A DNA stretch of 64,000 bases from contig JBANDB010000001.1 in assembly GCA_037576215.1 (NCBI GenBank), positions 5,208,001-5,272,000 of the forward strand, written 5' to 3'. Within the stretch, counting starts at the first letter, position 1, and each line of letters begins with the position of its first letter. A program made the position numbers and the translations under genes. Shown in pieces: positions 1 through 9,823 of the stretch. This DNA is from Armillaria gallica (lineage: Eukaryota > Basidiomycota > Agaricomycetes > Agaricales > Physalacriaceae). Under the pieces are notes generated by a model. The model was not told where the DNA came from and did no database searches. It was given only the letters and a program-made list of their open reading frames with translations.

Positions 1-550
1 CATAATGACCCTGAAGAATGGAAATTACATCTGGATACAGTTGAGGCATATCTTTGCACTTGCCTTTGCGTGGCCGTGCACCCAGTATGTTCCCCATTGA
101 CCCGAAGAGTTGATGGGTACGACGTAGTCAAATTGTCCGCCGGGTGGAATGCCGCTGAAGACGGGTCAGTATCAACAAGAAGCGTAGCGAGGACTAGGCT
201 TACCATTCGCTGACCTGTAGGGCGCCGTCCATCCAAGAGGTAGAATTAAAGAACATGCCATGGTGATGAAGAGTAGACAGCTCGGGCAGCGAATTTGTGG
301 CATGGACGATAAGCGAATCATTGGCGGAAACGTCAACCACCGGTATGCTAGAGTGGATTTAGACAAAGACCCAGGTCCAAGAAAAACTAACTACTCACGG
401 CCAAGTATTGTTGATACCTACGACGCGCCGGCTGAACAGGCCGTCTGGATTGGCATCCTGGACATACGTTATGTTCCACCAGATTTCTTGGACACCAGCG
501 AGAACGGGGGAAGCAAATAAGAATGAAGCCAGTGCAACAGGCGACCACAT
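1..550 (-). CDS. FET3: Fet3-type multicopper ferroxidase, 5' part (3' end outside window)
   Basis: This is the N-terminal part of a multicopper oxidase of the Fet3 ferroxidase group. Such enzymes oxidise Fe(II) to Fe(III) at the plasma membrane and pass it to the Ftr1 permease. The start is ATG at 550-548, and the first ~18 residues form a hydrophobic secretion signal (WSPVALASFLFASPVLA). Exons read about 550-399, 347-204, 154-64 and 10-1. Visible cupredoxin features are the first copper motif LHHHGMF and, after the second intron, GQWGTYWVHGHAKG, the second His-x-His copper motif. The third intron (63-11) appears to use a GC donor. The gene diverges from FTR1 with a 0.7 kb shared promoter, the usual fungal arrangement for co-regulated reductive iron uptake. 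That pairing is the main reason to prefer Fet3 over a laccase. The window cuts the gene off after about 130 residues, so the Fe(II)-binding residues and the C-terminal membrane helix cannot be checked. Confidence 0.88.
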
Positions 551-719
551 CTTGAGCGACGCTACCACCTGGGAGTAGAAGGATGAGCGGATGCAAGGCA
601 GGTCCGAGGTACCATTTAAATCCGGTATTATTTAAAGGAGGTGAACATAATGGAGCACGGGTCAGTTCGTTGTAAAGCGGACATTGACAGATGTGTTATT
701 TTTAGAAGGTGAAAATTTT

Positions 720-728
720 ATCTGATAG
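720..728 (+). promoter_or_regulatory. GATA-type iron-regulator site (ATCTGATAG)
   Basis: The sequence is ATCTGATAG, a match to ATCWGATA with a variant last base. It lies 170 bp upstream of the FET3 start and 14 bp from the next site. Confidence 0.55.
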
Positions 729-741
729 GCCCACGATGCAT

Positions 742-750
742 ATCAGATAA
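742..750 (+). promoter_or_regulatory. GATA-type iron-regulator site (ATCAGATAA)
   Basis: The sequence ATCAGATAA is an exact match to the extended site ATCWGATAA described for Urbs1/SreA-type siderophore and iron-uptake repressors. It forms a close pair with the site at 720-728. Confidence 0.62.
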
Positions 751-1103
751 GGATAACGCCACCTATTGGTGCATCCGGCCTTTCGGGCCTCGACAGGTCT
801 CGAGGCCCCTCTGAGATATCTGGTTTTTGAACTACTATGCCACGAGCTTCGTGGCCAGCGGGAGAAGTGGGAGAAAGGAGAAAAATCGTGATCGCGGATG
901 TATCTCGCAAAATAATGATGGGACAAGAGGGACAAGTAAAGTTACAAAGTGACTGGGCATCGTACTAGTACATCAGAGATATTTTATTCTGGGATCCGAA
1001 TTCTGCACCACCCAGGACCCTTTGAACCTTCAAAACAGCCGGACATTTCAGGGCGCTATTGTGCGGAAAGTCGACATCTAATCATAGAACCGATTTTCAC
1101 ATC

Positions 1104-1112
1104 TTATCAGAT
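1104..1112 (-). promoter_or_regulatory. GATA-type iron-regulator site (ATCTGATAA on minus strand)
   Basis: The plus strand reads TTATCAGAT, the reverse complement of the perfect extended site ATCTGATAA. It lies about 150 bp upstream of the FTR1 start, so each gene of the pair has a nearby site. Confidence 0.6.
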
Positions 1113-1262
1113 TTGATATGATGAGGCATTTGAAGGTTCCATGTGACACATATGCCTCATTGAATCTCGCGCCGAAAAGGCTCAAGTCCGAAAGGGTTAA
1201 TTTAAATATACTGATGCTTCGTACCTCCCCCCACCCTTTCCTGCTTCCAGGTATTCGTGGCA

Positions 1263-2950
1263 ATGGCGAAGAGCGTATTCTCCGTCCCTATTTTCTTCAT
1301 CGTTTTCCGTGAAACTTTGGAGGCGGCTATCATCGTTTCCGTCCTCCTAGGTCTCGCTGAGCAGATAGTTCAGGATGATCCAGGCCGAATTGGTGGAACG
1401 ACTACACAGAAGGATTCACACGGCTCTAATAGTAGCCCTCGCATCGACGGTGAAGACGCGTTGCCTGACCTGTCAGACGAGGATGATCAAGTCCACCGTC
1501 GTCGCCTCATCCGCAAGCTGAGAATTCAGGTTAATCATTTTTATAGCCTTCAAAGTCATTTTATCTGATGCCGTAAAGATTTTCCTTGGCGCAGGACTCG
1601 GTTTATTCCTCGCCCTCGCGATCGGCGCTGCGTATGTCCTCCTTTAACCCCGGCCAATGATGTTTTGGACTCAAATTTGGATAGGTTTATCGCCGTCTGG
1701 TTCACTCAAGCGGCCGATTTATGGTCCAAGTCTGAAGAACTATGGGAAGGTGTATCAAAAAGCCCTCTTTTTACTGTGGTCCGTTCACTGATCGGTTTTC
1801 TCTCCAGGTATATTCGAACTTATTGCCTGTATCATGATCTTCGTCATGGGAGTTACCATGCTCAAGATGGATCGGGGTAGGAGTCCTCCTTTCATCTTTA
1901 CTACTTGTGCTGATTGGCGGCCTTTAGCTAAGGCAAAATGGCGCATCAAGCTTGAGCGCGCTTTTGAAGGAAAGCGTATGTCGTTCTTTCCTCCCACTTG
2001 ATTTGCATTCTCAAGACTCGTTCAGGAGCCGACGGAAAAACCTCGACAGGAAAATGGGCTCTCTTCATCCTTCCTCTCATTACTGTCCTCCGTGAAGGTA
2101 ATTTGCTGTCCATTTTTCCCCTTCAGTTCTCTCACTAGAAGTATGCAGGTATGGAGGCAGTGGTATTCGTCGGTGGTGTTTCTCTTGGACAGTCTGCAAC
2201 AGCCATCCCGCTCGCTGCAATTGTGGGCTTGATATGTGGTCTAGTCTGCGGCTTCTTGATCTATTATTTCGCTAGTCGTACCAGTAAGTATACTTTTGAA
2301 GATTAAATCTAGCATGGAGACTGACTATATCTTCAAACAGCCCTTACGATTTTCCTCATCGCTATGACCAACCTTCTTCTCCTCATCGGAGCCGGTCTTT
2401 TCTCTCGCTCAGTTGACGCCTTCGAGAAAAATGCCTTCAACCATCTCCTCGGGGCGGATGTTGACGATGCAGGTGGAAGCGGCCCAGGATCTTATCGAGT
2501 TCAAGGAAATGTATGGCACTTGGATTGCTGCAACCCTGACGACAACTTGAATAATAACGGCTGGTCGGTGTTCAATGCCTTGTTTGGTTGGACCAATAGC
2601 GCAACTCGTATGTTCTCCGGGTTTCTAAAATCTCGCCGTCCTTTGATTTGAATTAATCATTCTAGTCGGAACTGTGTTGTCCTACGTATTCTATTGGTTG
2701 GCCGTTATTGTCACGCTCGTGTTCCTTAAAGTCAAAGAGGTATGTTGCATGGGTGCTGTCATTTTGCCGGCCACCGACTGACGATGCTCCGTAGGGTCGC
2801 AGCAAATTCTTTGGATACGAATCGGCCACGGGGGCTCGTCGCCGACTCAGGCGAGAAGAGAAACTGGCCTCAGGAGCACACGCTAGTGAAACGTCTGACA
2901 GCAAGGAAGAAGTGCGGGCCGAGAAAGACGGCCAGGTTCTTCCCAAATAA
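1263..2950 (+). CDS. FTR1: High-affinity iron permease Ftr1
   Basis: This is an Ftr1-family iron permease, the plasma-membrane partner of the Fet3 ferroxidase. The ATG at 1263 ([12 protein letters not shown]) gives the family's usual N-terminus. The first helix carries the iron-binding motif RETLEA and a central helix carries the second, REGMEA; both fit the R-E-x-x-E signature needed for Fe(III) transport. Further conserved stretches are [55 protein letters not shown], and the extracellular VWHLDCCNP near the C-terminus. Seven hydrophobic helices are evident. The reading needs about nine introns of 45-60 nt, the last before the tail starting [10 protein letters not shown], with stop TAA at 2948-2950. 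The protein appears intact. The cytoplasmic tail is rich in charged residues. The divergent position next to FET3 and the GATA sites imply co-repression by iron. Confidence 0.93.
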
Positions 2951-3094
2951 ATCAGTTCTTCTACGAAGTAGTCTATGCAATTTCTTTCTTAACGGTTTTT
3001 TCATCGAAGTAATGAAAATGTGATGACCCCAGTTTTCGTGAAGGCACCGTGAGTTCTTTATGCGCGTATGAGCTGAACTACCTTCGGCTAAGAA

Positions 3095-3616
3095 CTGGTC
3101 CGATTGGTTACAAATTCGGCAGTGGTCCGTGATTTAGATTTTTCGTCGTCCTCAACGTCGAAAAAAGCGTCTAAATTGGGATAATCAAAAGAGATTTTTT
3201 TTCGACTTGAATAATACTGAGAGCAACTTTTTTTTTTGGATAACATGAGAAGAATCTATGGTCCTCGGACCCAATGGCCTACATTATGTACATATGATGC
3301 TATTTCTCTCTCACAACGCTGTCGCTGCTCCATCCGAGTCCGTAAAATGGGGTCCTGAGACAATGGGTCCATTCTGATGATGGAAAAGACAAAGTAGACA
3401 CGAGGAGCCCCAAGCCAAGACTTTGACTTTGAATTTCTCATGGTATGGTACTACCGGAAAAAATATGTTGCTTTCAATGTTCTTAACATCGAAAAATACT
3501 CGCTCTTTTAAACATCAATTCGGGCACCCTTTTCAACGTAGGGAACGTCGAAGAACTGAGTGCGGACTCACCTTTGGCAGGTCCTGCTGGCAAATTCGTA
3601 CAACCAATCGGACCAG
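3095..3616. repeat. Imperfect long inverted repeat, possible non-autonomous DNA element
   Basis: Two arms of about 150-165 bp, at roughly 3095-3242 and 3453-3616, are imperfect reverse complements. Both outer ends read CTGGTCCGATTGGTT, and both inner ends carry GA(G/A)AGCAAC followed by a T-rich run. The ~210 bp between them has no recognisable coding sequence. The pattern fits a MITE-like or foldback element. No clear target-site duplication was seen, so the superfamily is open. Confidence 0.5.
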
Positions 3617-6059
3617 CCGTTTCGCCCAAGTGACAAACACGGCCACGTGAAGATGCAGTCTGGTTACGGCTCCGACCCCCTGGACCAGCCTAGCGTATGG
3701 TAACAAAGAAAAGATTCACGACTTTCCGAACGACTGGGAATTTCCAATGTGGACTTCACGATTTTTGCCCAACTTTTGCCTCGACTAATCCGAAATCTAT
3801 TTATAGTTTCTGCCAAGAGGCCAAGGATGTGCCCTTAGCTAGCCTCCTTAGGCACAACCGAGGCAGGCACCGCTGGCTCTGTTTCTGTTTATCAGATGAG
3901 ATTGGAATAGTATCTGAAAATAGGTGCATTTAGATTAGTACCGGGACCGAAAAAACGGTAAGATTGGCCGCAGGTACCTCCAGGGAGAAACTACTGTAAG
4001 CGAGCGATACCATCCCACATAGAGCATGGTCAGAATTTTAGGACATGTCAAGGTGGAGCGTCAAGGAGAACTTCGTTCATTCACGTATGCACCGCAAGAA
4101 ACCAAAGCAGAAACAGAAGCGGTCGCCCTGATGGCAAAAGCGCCGATAGGATGAGAAAACCTCAGCCAAGTGTACGGACGGAACAAACCTGGAACAACTC
4201 AAATGTCAATTTGGGAAGCGGACTCTCGCGAGGATCGACAGCGTGAGGGTACCTTGGAAAAACTAGTGGTCCACCCTGCGCTTCCACTTTCTGAATCGTT
4301 CGGTCCCAACCACTTTCGCATTCTCTATACTCCGTCGCGGACCTCGTTGTAATAGCCATGGGAATCGAGACGTAGTCGAGGGAAATGACCAAGGGGTGTT
4401 TCAGGTCATGCTCGTGGTTTTCCCGCAGATCTTTGACTGCTCCCAGATGTTCGTATATGTCATTATTTGCCACCGCGATCAGGAAGTGAGTGTCCCTAGC
4501 GGAAATCATTGTGGGGCCATCACCTAAAACAAATGAATGAACGTCGGACGACGCCACGCGATATGTTTACAATGGAAGACTTGCTATGCTGTATACACTT
4601 GAGTTTCTGGCAGCGGGGTCGATGAGAAACCCAGACTTGCTTCTGGTATTCTCTAGAACAATAGAAAAAGGCCTGGCACCCTTGGCAACGCTTTACTGCC
4701 CTCTTTGAATTAACTTTGAAAGATTGATTCCATCAGGTGGACACTGCAAGGGAACAAGCTGGTTACTTCATTAGGACGGCCGAGGATCTTGAGACGTACG
4801 TCCGGATTTTCACACTTGTCGAGTCCCTCATCGACCATCACACATCTGATGGCCCATAGACTGTCCACCGCCTCCTTCAACGCAAACTATGCATCTATGA
4901 TAGCCTCGGGCCTATCCTTCCAGGCCGAGCGCTGTATCCGCTAGCTCCTGTGAACTTCCCGTTGATCAATCGATCACTCGGGCTCAAACGAAACCTTAGA
5001 AGACAGTGACAAATGTTTTCAGGTTCTTTGCGTTGGACCGGCCATGACCTCCCGATAGAAACTCTCGACGCAAGAGTGTATGCTGGTCCTCGGCATTTCA
5101 TCGTTCTTTCAAGTATACGAGATCTGGACGTCTTCGGTCAGCATGAGCCTTTGATAGAAAGAACGCGCTAACAACAGATAATTGGGATAAAATGCCTTGT
5201 TATGTTGAGTTGCAACTAGTACTCTTTCGAAGAGACGGCCACCGCTAAAGACATCCAAAAGTGGCAAACAGTCATGTCTTGCACTATTTTCTCCGTTCAC
5301 CTCTGCATGCCCTCCGGTTCAAAGACCCCATTTGGTACTCAGGTTTCGACATAGGGTTGTTTATCATATGACGAGATATCATAGCATCATAGCAAGTGCC
5401 GTAGATGCTGCAAGCTATTGTATGAGGTGTATGAGAGAAGCAGTCACTTTGTCAGGAGATGTCGCATACAAATCTGTGATAACGGCGCTGACGGCGTCGC
5501 CATCGTGCATATCGTCAGTTCAGTACTGCAGACCCATTAAGATAACCATATTAGTCTCCTGCCGTGGGGGGGAATCCGTACCGGATGCCATTGAAGATAC
5601 TCAAGGATGTGAAGTAGCGAGATATCCTCACAGACGAAAGCAGAGGTTTTTGGAACAGCCCTTTGACGCTTTTCAAGACGTAGTCGTGAGGAATGCACTT
5701 TGAAGGACGCGTCGTTCGGAGCCTCGACGACGCAAGTCTGAAGAAATGGGATGATCCAGCCGTGATATTGTTACCAGGCCAACATTATGGGGATTGTCGA
5801 GAGCATGGTGGCCAAAGCGATGTGGGGAGAAGGGGCTAAGGAAGCTAGGTTCGGAATCGCACGTGACATACGCCACAGACGCGCCAGGGTGCGTGTCGCG
5901 TCAATGTTGCCCTGTAGGATCTAAACACACAGAAAAATAGGACATCTATTTATGTACCCAAAGAGTCAAGACATACTCGAACTCACACAAGATAGAAGGT
6001 CTCTAAAGTCATGTCATTTACATGTAGCCATACAACAGATGAGAAAAAAAATCGATAAC
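3617..6059. other. Region without a supported gene
   Basis: Several short ORFs exist (for example a 131-codon minus-strand ORF at 4162-4557), but none shows a recognisable domain, a consistent exon chain or a compositional signal. The stretch may hold decayed gene remnants. I can assign nothing in it. Confidence 0.4.
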
Positions 6060-8121
6060 CTAGAAATTATCCGCAAGTACAAGAGCGGAGGCCCTTTCAG
6101 ATCGAGGCTTGATGCAATACTTGAACGGTTTGGGATGGCTTAAAAAGCAGGCATGAATACGTCTTCCGCACGTGTAGGGAAAAACGACAAACCTGACGAT
6201 ACCTGACGTGCTTTCATATACAGGCACAATAGGCACACCATTTTCCACGGCATTCGTGATATCAAAAACTGCGAGAGACATTGCGAAACATATGAATAGA
6301 GAAGCTTCGGCCAAATGAGATCCTGCACAATATCGTCGTCCGTAGCCGAAGCACGCATGCCGGGGGTCGCGCTGCACCTCTTTTCCAGGTGAGGCTATAA
6401 ATCGAGAGGGATCAAAAGCGAATGGATCGGGATAAACTTCGGGGTCATGCAGTATTTGCCTGACAACAATGATCAGGGTCAGAGGAGGGCCGTTGGTGCG
6501 GACAACAGGGAAGACTTACCAAAGGTTCGAAATGATAATTGAGCCTCTGGGAACAAAGTACCCACCTACAACGCCATCTTCCGTAGCTGTATGTGGAAAA
6601 CCTTTTATCCCCGTGTCAGTAAATGCCTGGATGGAGAACACGGCGGGATGTCATACCAATAGGTGCGACGTTGTTCCATCTCAAAACCTCCGAGACGATA
6701 GCATTGATATACGGTAGTTTTTCGCGATCCGCGAAGCCTGGGAGCCTATCATTCCCAACAACGTCGTCGATTTCTGCCTGCGCCTTTTTCTGTACATCTT
6801 ACCAAGACTTCGATGATAAGCCAAGTTTGGATAGGATGACCACACGCACCAGGGTAGAGAAGCATGGCCAGATAGAAGGCGTATTGAGCTGATACTGTAG
6901 TACCTGCCCCGGCTAAATACATCATTCATAAGTTATACCCGCGGGAGAAACTAGTCAAAAGAAGATTTGCGAGCATACCTCCGTACAGGGAAGCGGCCGT
7001 GTGTTTAATATCAAGAAGTTCGCTAGGTGATAAACCTTCTTCATCCGTGAGAGCCGAGGATAAGAATGAGGGAGGGGCGACGCCAGCTTCCTGTCAGCAC
7101 CTGATTCAGTCCTGACTAATAATCAGCAAGAATGGTCATACCATTTGCCCCTTCGTAAAAGCAAAGGGGACCTCAACAACATTATCAAATACTTTGGCCC
7201 ACTTCTTTGCTAGACGTTTGAATCCGGCTCCTGGCCAGTTCTCTGGGAGGTGGCGGAGGGCGGGGAAGCTATCCACCAAGAAGGCGCCTGGGTTAGATTT
7301 CAGTAAGCGCTGGAGGTTCGACCCACCACACCAGTGGCTCACCTGGTATAGTAGCGATACCAAAATTCGTGTTTGAGGATTCGATAAGCTCCACGAAGGG
7401 GTCGTTCTCCTCTTGTACGTCGATGCCGTACGTGACCTTCAATATAATAGATCCGGAAGTTCTGCGACCTTCATGATCACAACCGTACGAAGAAGGCTCC
7501 AAGACTTACTTGCGCAGACTCTCGTCCAGCTTCTCAGGATCGGCCAGAATGCGTTTCAAATGTCGCCGTGTCTCGTGTTCTTGCACAGGAAGATACTTTT
7601 GAATTGAGCTGATCGTGCCCATCATCTTCGATATGTGCTTCCGGCAATTGCGAAAACGCGAGTTATACCGAATAAGAACGATTGTGTTTGCATATCCAAC
7701 GAGTTCACCAGCCATCTCTAGTCTCGGCCTGTCAGAATAGATGGCACCTTTTCTGTCAAGTTCGGCGAGGTTTTTGGCGTCGTTAACAATGATCATACGC
7801 TGCCCCATGAGATTCACGGAGCATATGGGGCCTGGCGAGGAGATAAGAGGAAGTTAGAAAAAGAAGAACAGAATGGTCAAGTGGACGAACCATACTTCCT
7901 TCCCCATTCAGCGTAAGTCATCCAGTCGCTGTGCTTTGGCATGTCAAAGATATTCTGTAGAGCATGAATCTTCGCGGCAGCTTTCTTAGACAAGTCCTTA
8001 CCCCAATCACAGGCCAGCCCTTGGGTCCAGGCGGTAACATGTTGGATTTGCGACTGCGAAAAAATGCCAGCGCTACCAGGAAGAAAGCGCAGCCACAGAG
8101 TAAGGCAGCTGTGAGTGCCAT
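6060..8121 (-). CDS. Cytochrome P450 monooxygenase (1)
   Basis: This is a microsomal class II P450 of a group common in mushrooms. The start ATG (8121-8119) opens a membrane anchor ([21 protein letters not shown]) followed by the proline hinge [13 protein letters not shown]. After several short introns the I-helix reads [13 protein letters not shown], the K-helix ExxR is EVLR, and the meander/haem segment ends in [10 protein letters not shown], matching FxxGxRxCxG with the haem-ligand cysteine. The last exon ends with [17 protein letters not shown] and the stop TAG at 6062-6060. Length (about 500 residues) fits the family, and I see no frame break that introns cannot explain. The I-helix normally reads A-G-x-D/E-T; here the acidic residue is glycine. 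The 220 bp to the upstream Bin3 gene, on the same strand, would contain its promoter. The substrate cannot be inferred. Confidence 0.88.
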
Positions 8122-8340
8122 AGTGAGGGGGCTAATTGAGAATCAACTTTTTATTGAGTTCAACGTGCTTAAATGCCCTGCCGAGACCTACGGGCTCCTT
8201 CAGGCAAATGCCGCAACCAATCAGGTCGCGAAAGAACGATCTATGATGTATGGGCGCTTATATATGTTTCATATTGCCGGGGCCGCCTCGCGCTGGCTGT
8301 CAAGGGTTCCAAATAAATGTGTGATACAGCAGACATATTG

Positions 8341-9321
8341 TCACAGTTTCACGTATAAGTCTAGTGGGCGACGAAAACCTATGCATGGCTCGTCACACAG
8401 CGGAAGCAGAGCTGTACAACTGGGGAACGCACCTCCTTCACCAGTCAAGCCAAAATGCCGTGCAGGACCGAAGCCTATACGAGCCAAGAGCAGCTCGAAA
8501 TCCTCGGGTCGTATTTTCAGTGTAGCCGCTCTGTCCCTCAAAATCTTGTCCAGTCTTTTCGCCTTCTTGTATGAGTCCCACGATTGGGGTTCGAGGACAA
8601 GGGTCCCTCCCGGCCGAAGAAGGGTATGTGCTCGATGGAAAAAGCGCTGAAGTCCTTCATCGCCTTGATTTAGATGGATCCATTTCGATATTGAAAACCT
8701 GGGGGAAAGATAAGACGAGCAGACCGGGCGGTGCTAAACGTTACGCACGCTATTATGATATCGTATGGCTCAGAATCCTCCGGAATCTGGTTGTTGACCC
8801 AATCCGAGGCGCGAAACGAAACATTGTGCGGAAAGACATGCTTGCCGCGATTGCGGTTGGGCGGTATCGGCAAAGATCCGAACATATGCTCAAACGATAG
8901 AGGAAAGTAGTCCGGTAGCACTTCCTGTGCTGAGCCGTCCGTTTCGGGTGGTGAAGGGGATTGGGCAGACCAGACGACGGTCCGTCTCCTCCACGCTGCC
9001 CGGACCAAAGATTCGTCTATGTCAACGCCGATGACCTTATGAGCTCCCAATGACTGAGCTATCTTCGTCAGTTCAGCCGTAAGCGACACTTTCAGTATAA
9101 CGGGACTCACCGATTTCACAAGTCACATAACCCTCATTGCATCCGACATCTAACACTCGCTTTCCAACGAAGATATCCGCAGGCAGCAGGGCTAGTCGTG
9201 GATCATTCACGAAAGGCCGTTTAGAGTAGTAGCTAAACACTTTTAGTGAGCGAGAACACTGAGGACGGCGAAGACGGACGAACCCATGATAGTTCCCATA
9301 AATCGGAACGTTAGAGTCCAT
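8341..9321 (-). CDS. Bin3/MePCE-type RNA methyltransferase
   Basis: This is a SAM-dependent methyltransferase of the Bin3 family. The animal member MePCE methylates the gamma-phosphate of 7SK RNA, and other members act on small-RNA 5' phosphates. Start ATG is at 9321-9319. After a short first exon (MDSNVPIYGNYHG) and one intron, the protein continues YYSKRPFVNDPRLALLP and the SAM-binding motif VLDVGCNEG, then GAHKVIGVDIDESL with the acidic residue that binds the ribose. The family-specific Bin3 block is plain: ISKWIHLNQGDEGL, LLRPGGTLVLEPQSW, and the ending GFRRPLDLYVKL. About four introns are needed. The stop TGA is at 8343-8341. The protein is compact, near 260 residues, shorter than animal MePCE because it lacks the long disordered N-terminus. 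No linked RNA target is visible in the window. Confidence 0.9.
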
Positions 9322-9823
9322 TGCGTATTGCCTTGAGATTGTATCTTGTTTCGTCGTTCATCGACGTTGGTAATTATTACTCCCAGTGCCTAGTAGGTGA
9401 GACGTCGGCAGAATGAAATGGAAATGGTGGTGGGAAGGAAGAGGTGCACAGCCACACGTGGGGTTGTAGATCGTTGTGGGTCCGTGTTCCCGAACTTATT
9501 TTGTTACCTGACACGTATGCATGACTACTACTAAACCAAAGACAGAACGTAGTTTTATGAGGGGTGTGTGCGATCCTCTTGAATTCTTACCCTTACTTCT
9601 CATAAAGATTGGAGTCTGGGCGCTAGTATATTCCTCTACTATGCTTCTGAAAGCTGTGTCCTGAATGAAGGATTTTCAGAGAGGATTCGCCATCTTTATC
9701 CGAAATAGAACCATGATATGCTACATTTATATTGCTATTGTCAAGAAACGTTCACAAAAGATGTCCGGGCGTCCATGTATAAAACACTACATGCGCAAGA
9801 GGACTTTGACCCTGCAACAAAAT

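Larger units (their letters stand above)
551..1262. promoter_or_regulatory. Shared divergent promoter of FET3 and FTR1
   Basis: This 0.7 kb gap separates the start codons of the divergent FET3 and FTR1 genes and holds no convincing gene. It contains three matches to the ATCWGATA core bound by fungal iron-responsive GATA repressors (Urbs1/SreA/Sre1 family), listed separately. The short ORFs here show no recognisable domain. Confidence 0.7.

Noticed and set aside
1257..1262. GTG start six bases upstream of the FTR1 ATG
   Set aside because: The ATG at 1263 gives the family's usual [12 protein letters not shown] start; GTG initiation is unlikely in a nuclear gene.
4162..4557. 131-codon minus-strand ORF
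   Set aside because: No domain, no splice partners, no consistent composition; could be chance or decayed sequence.
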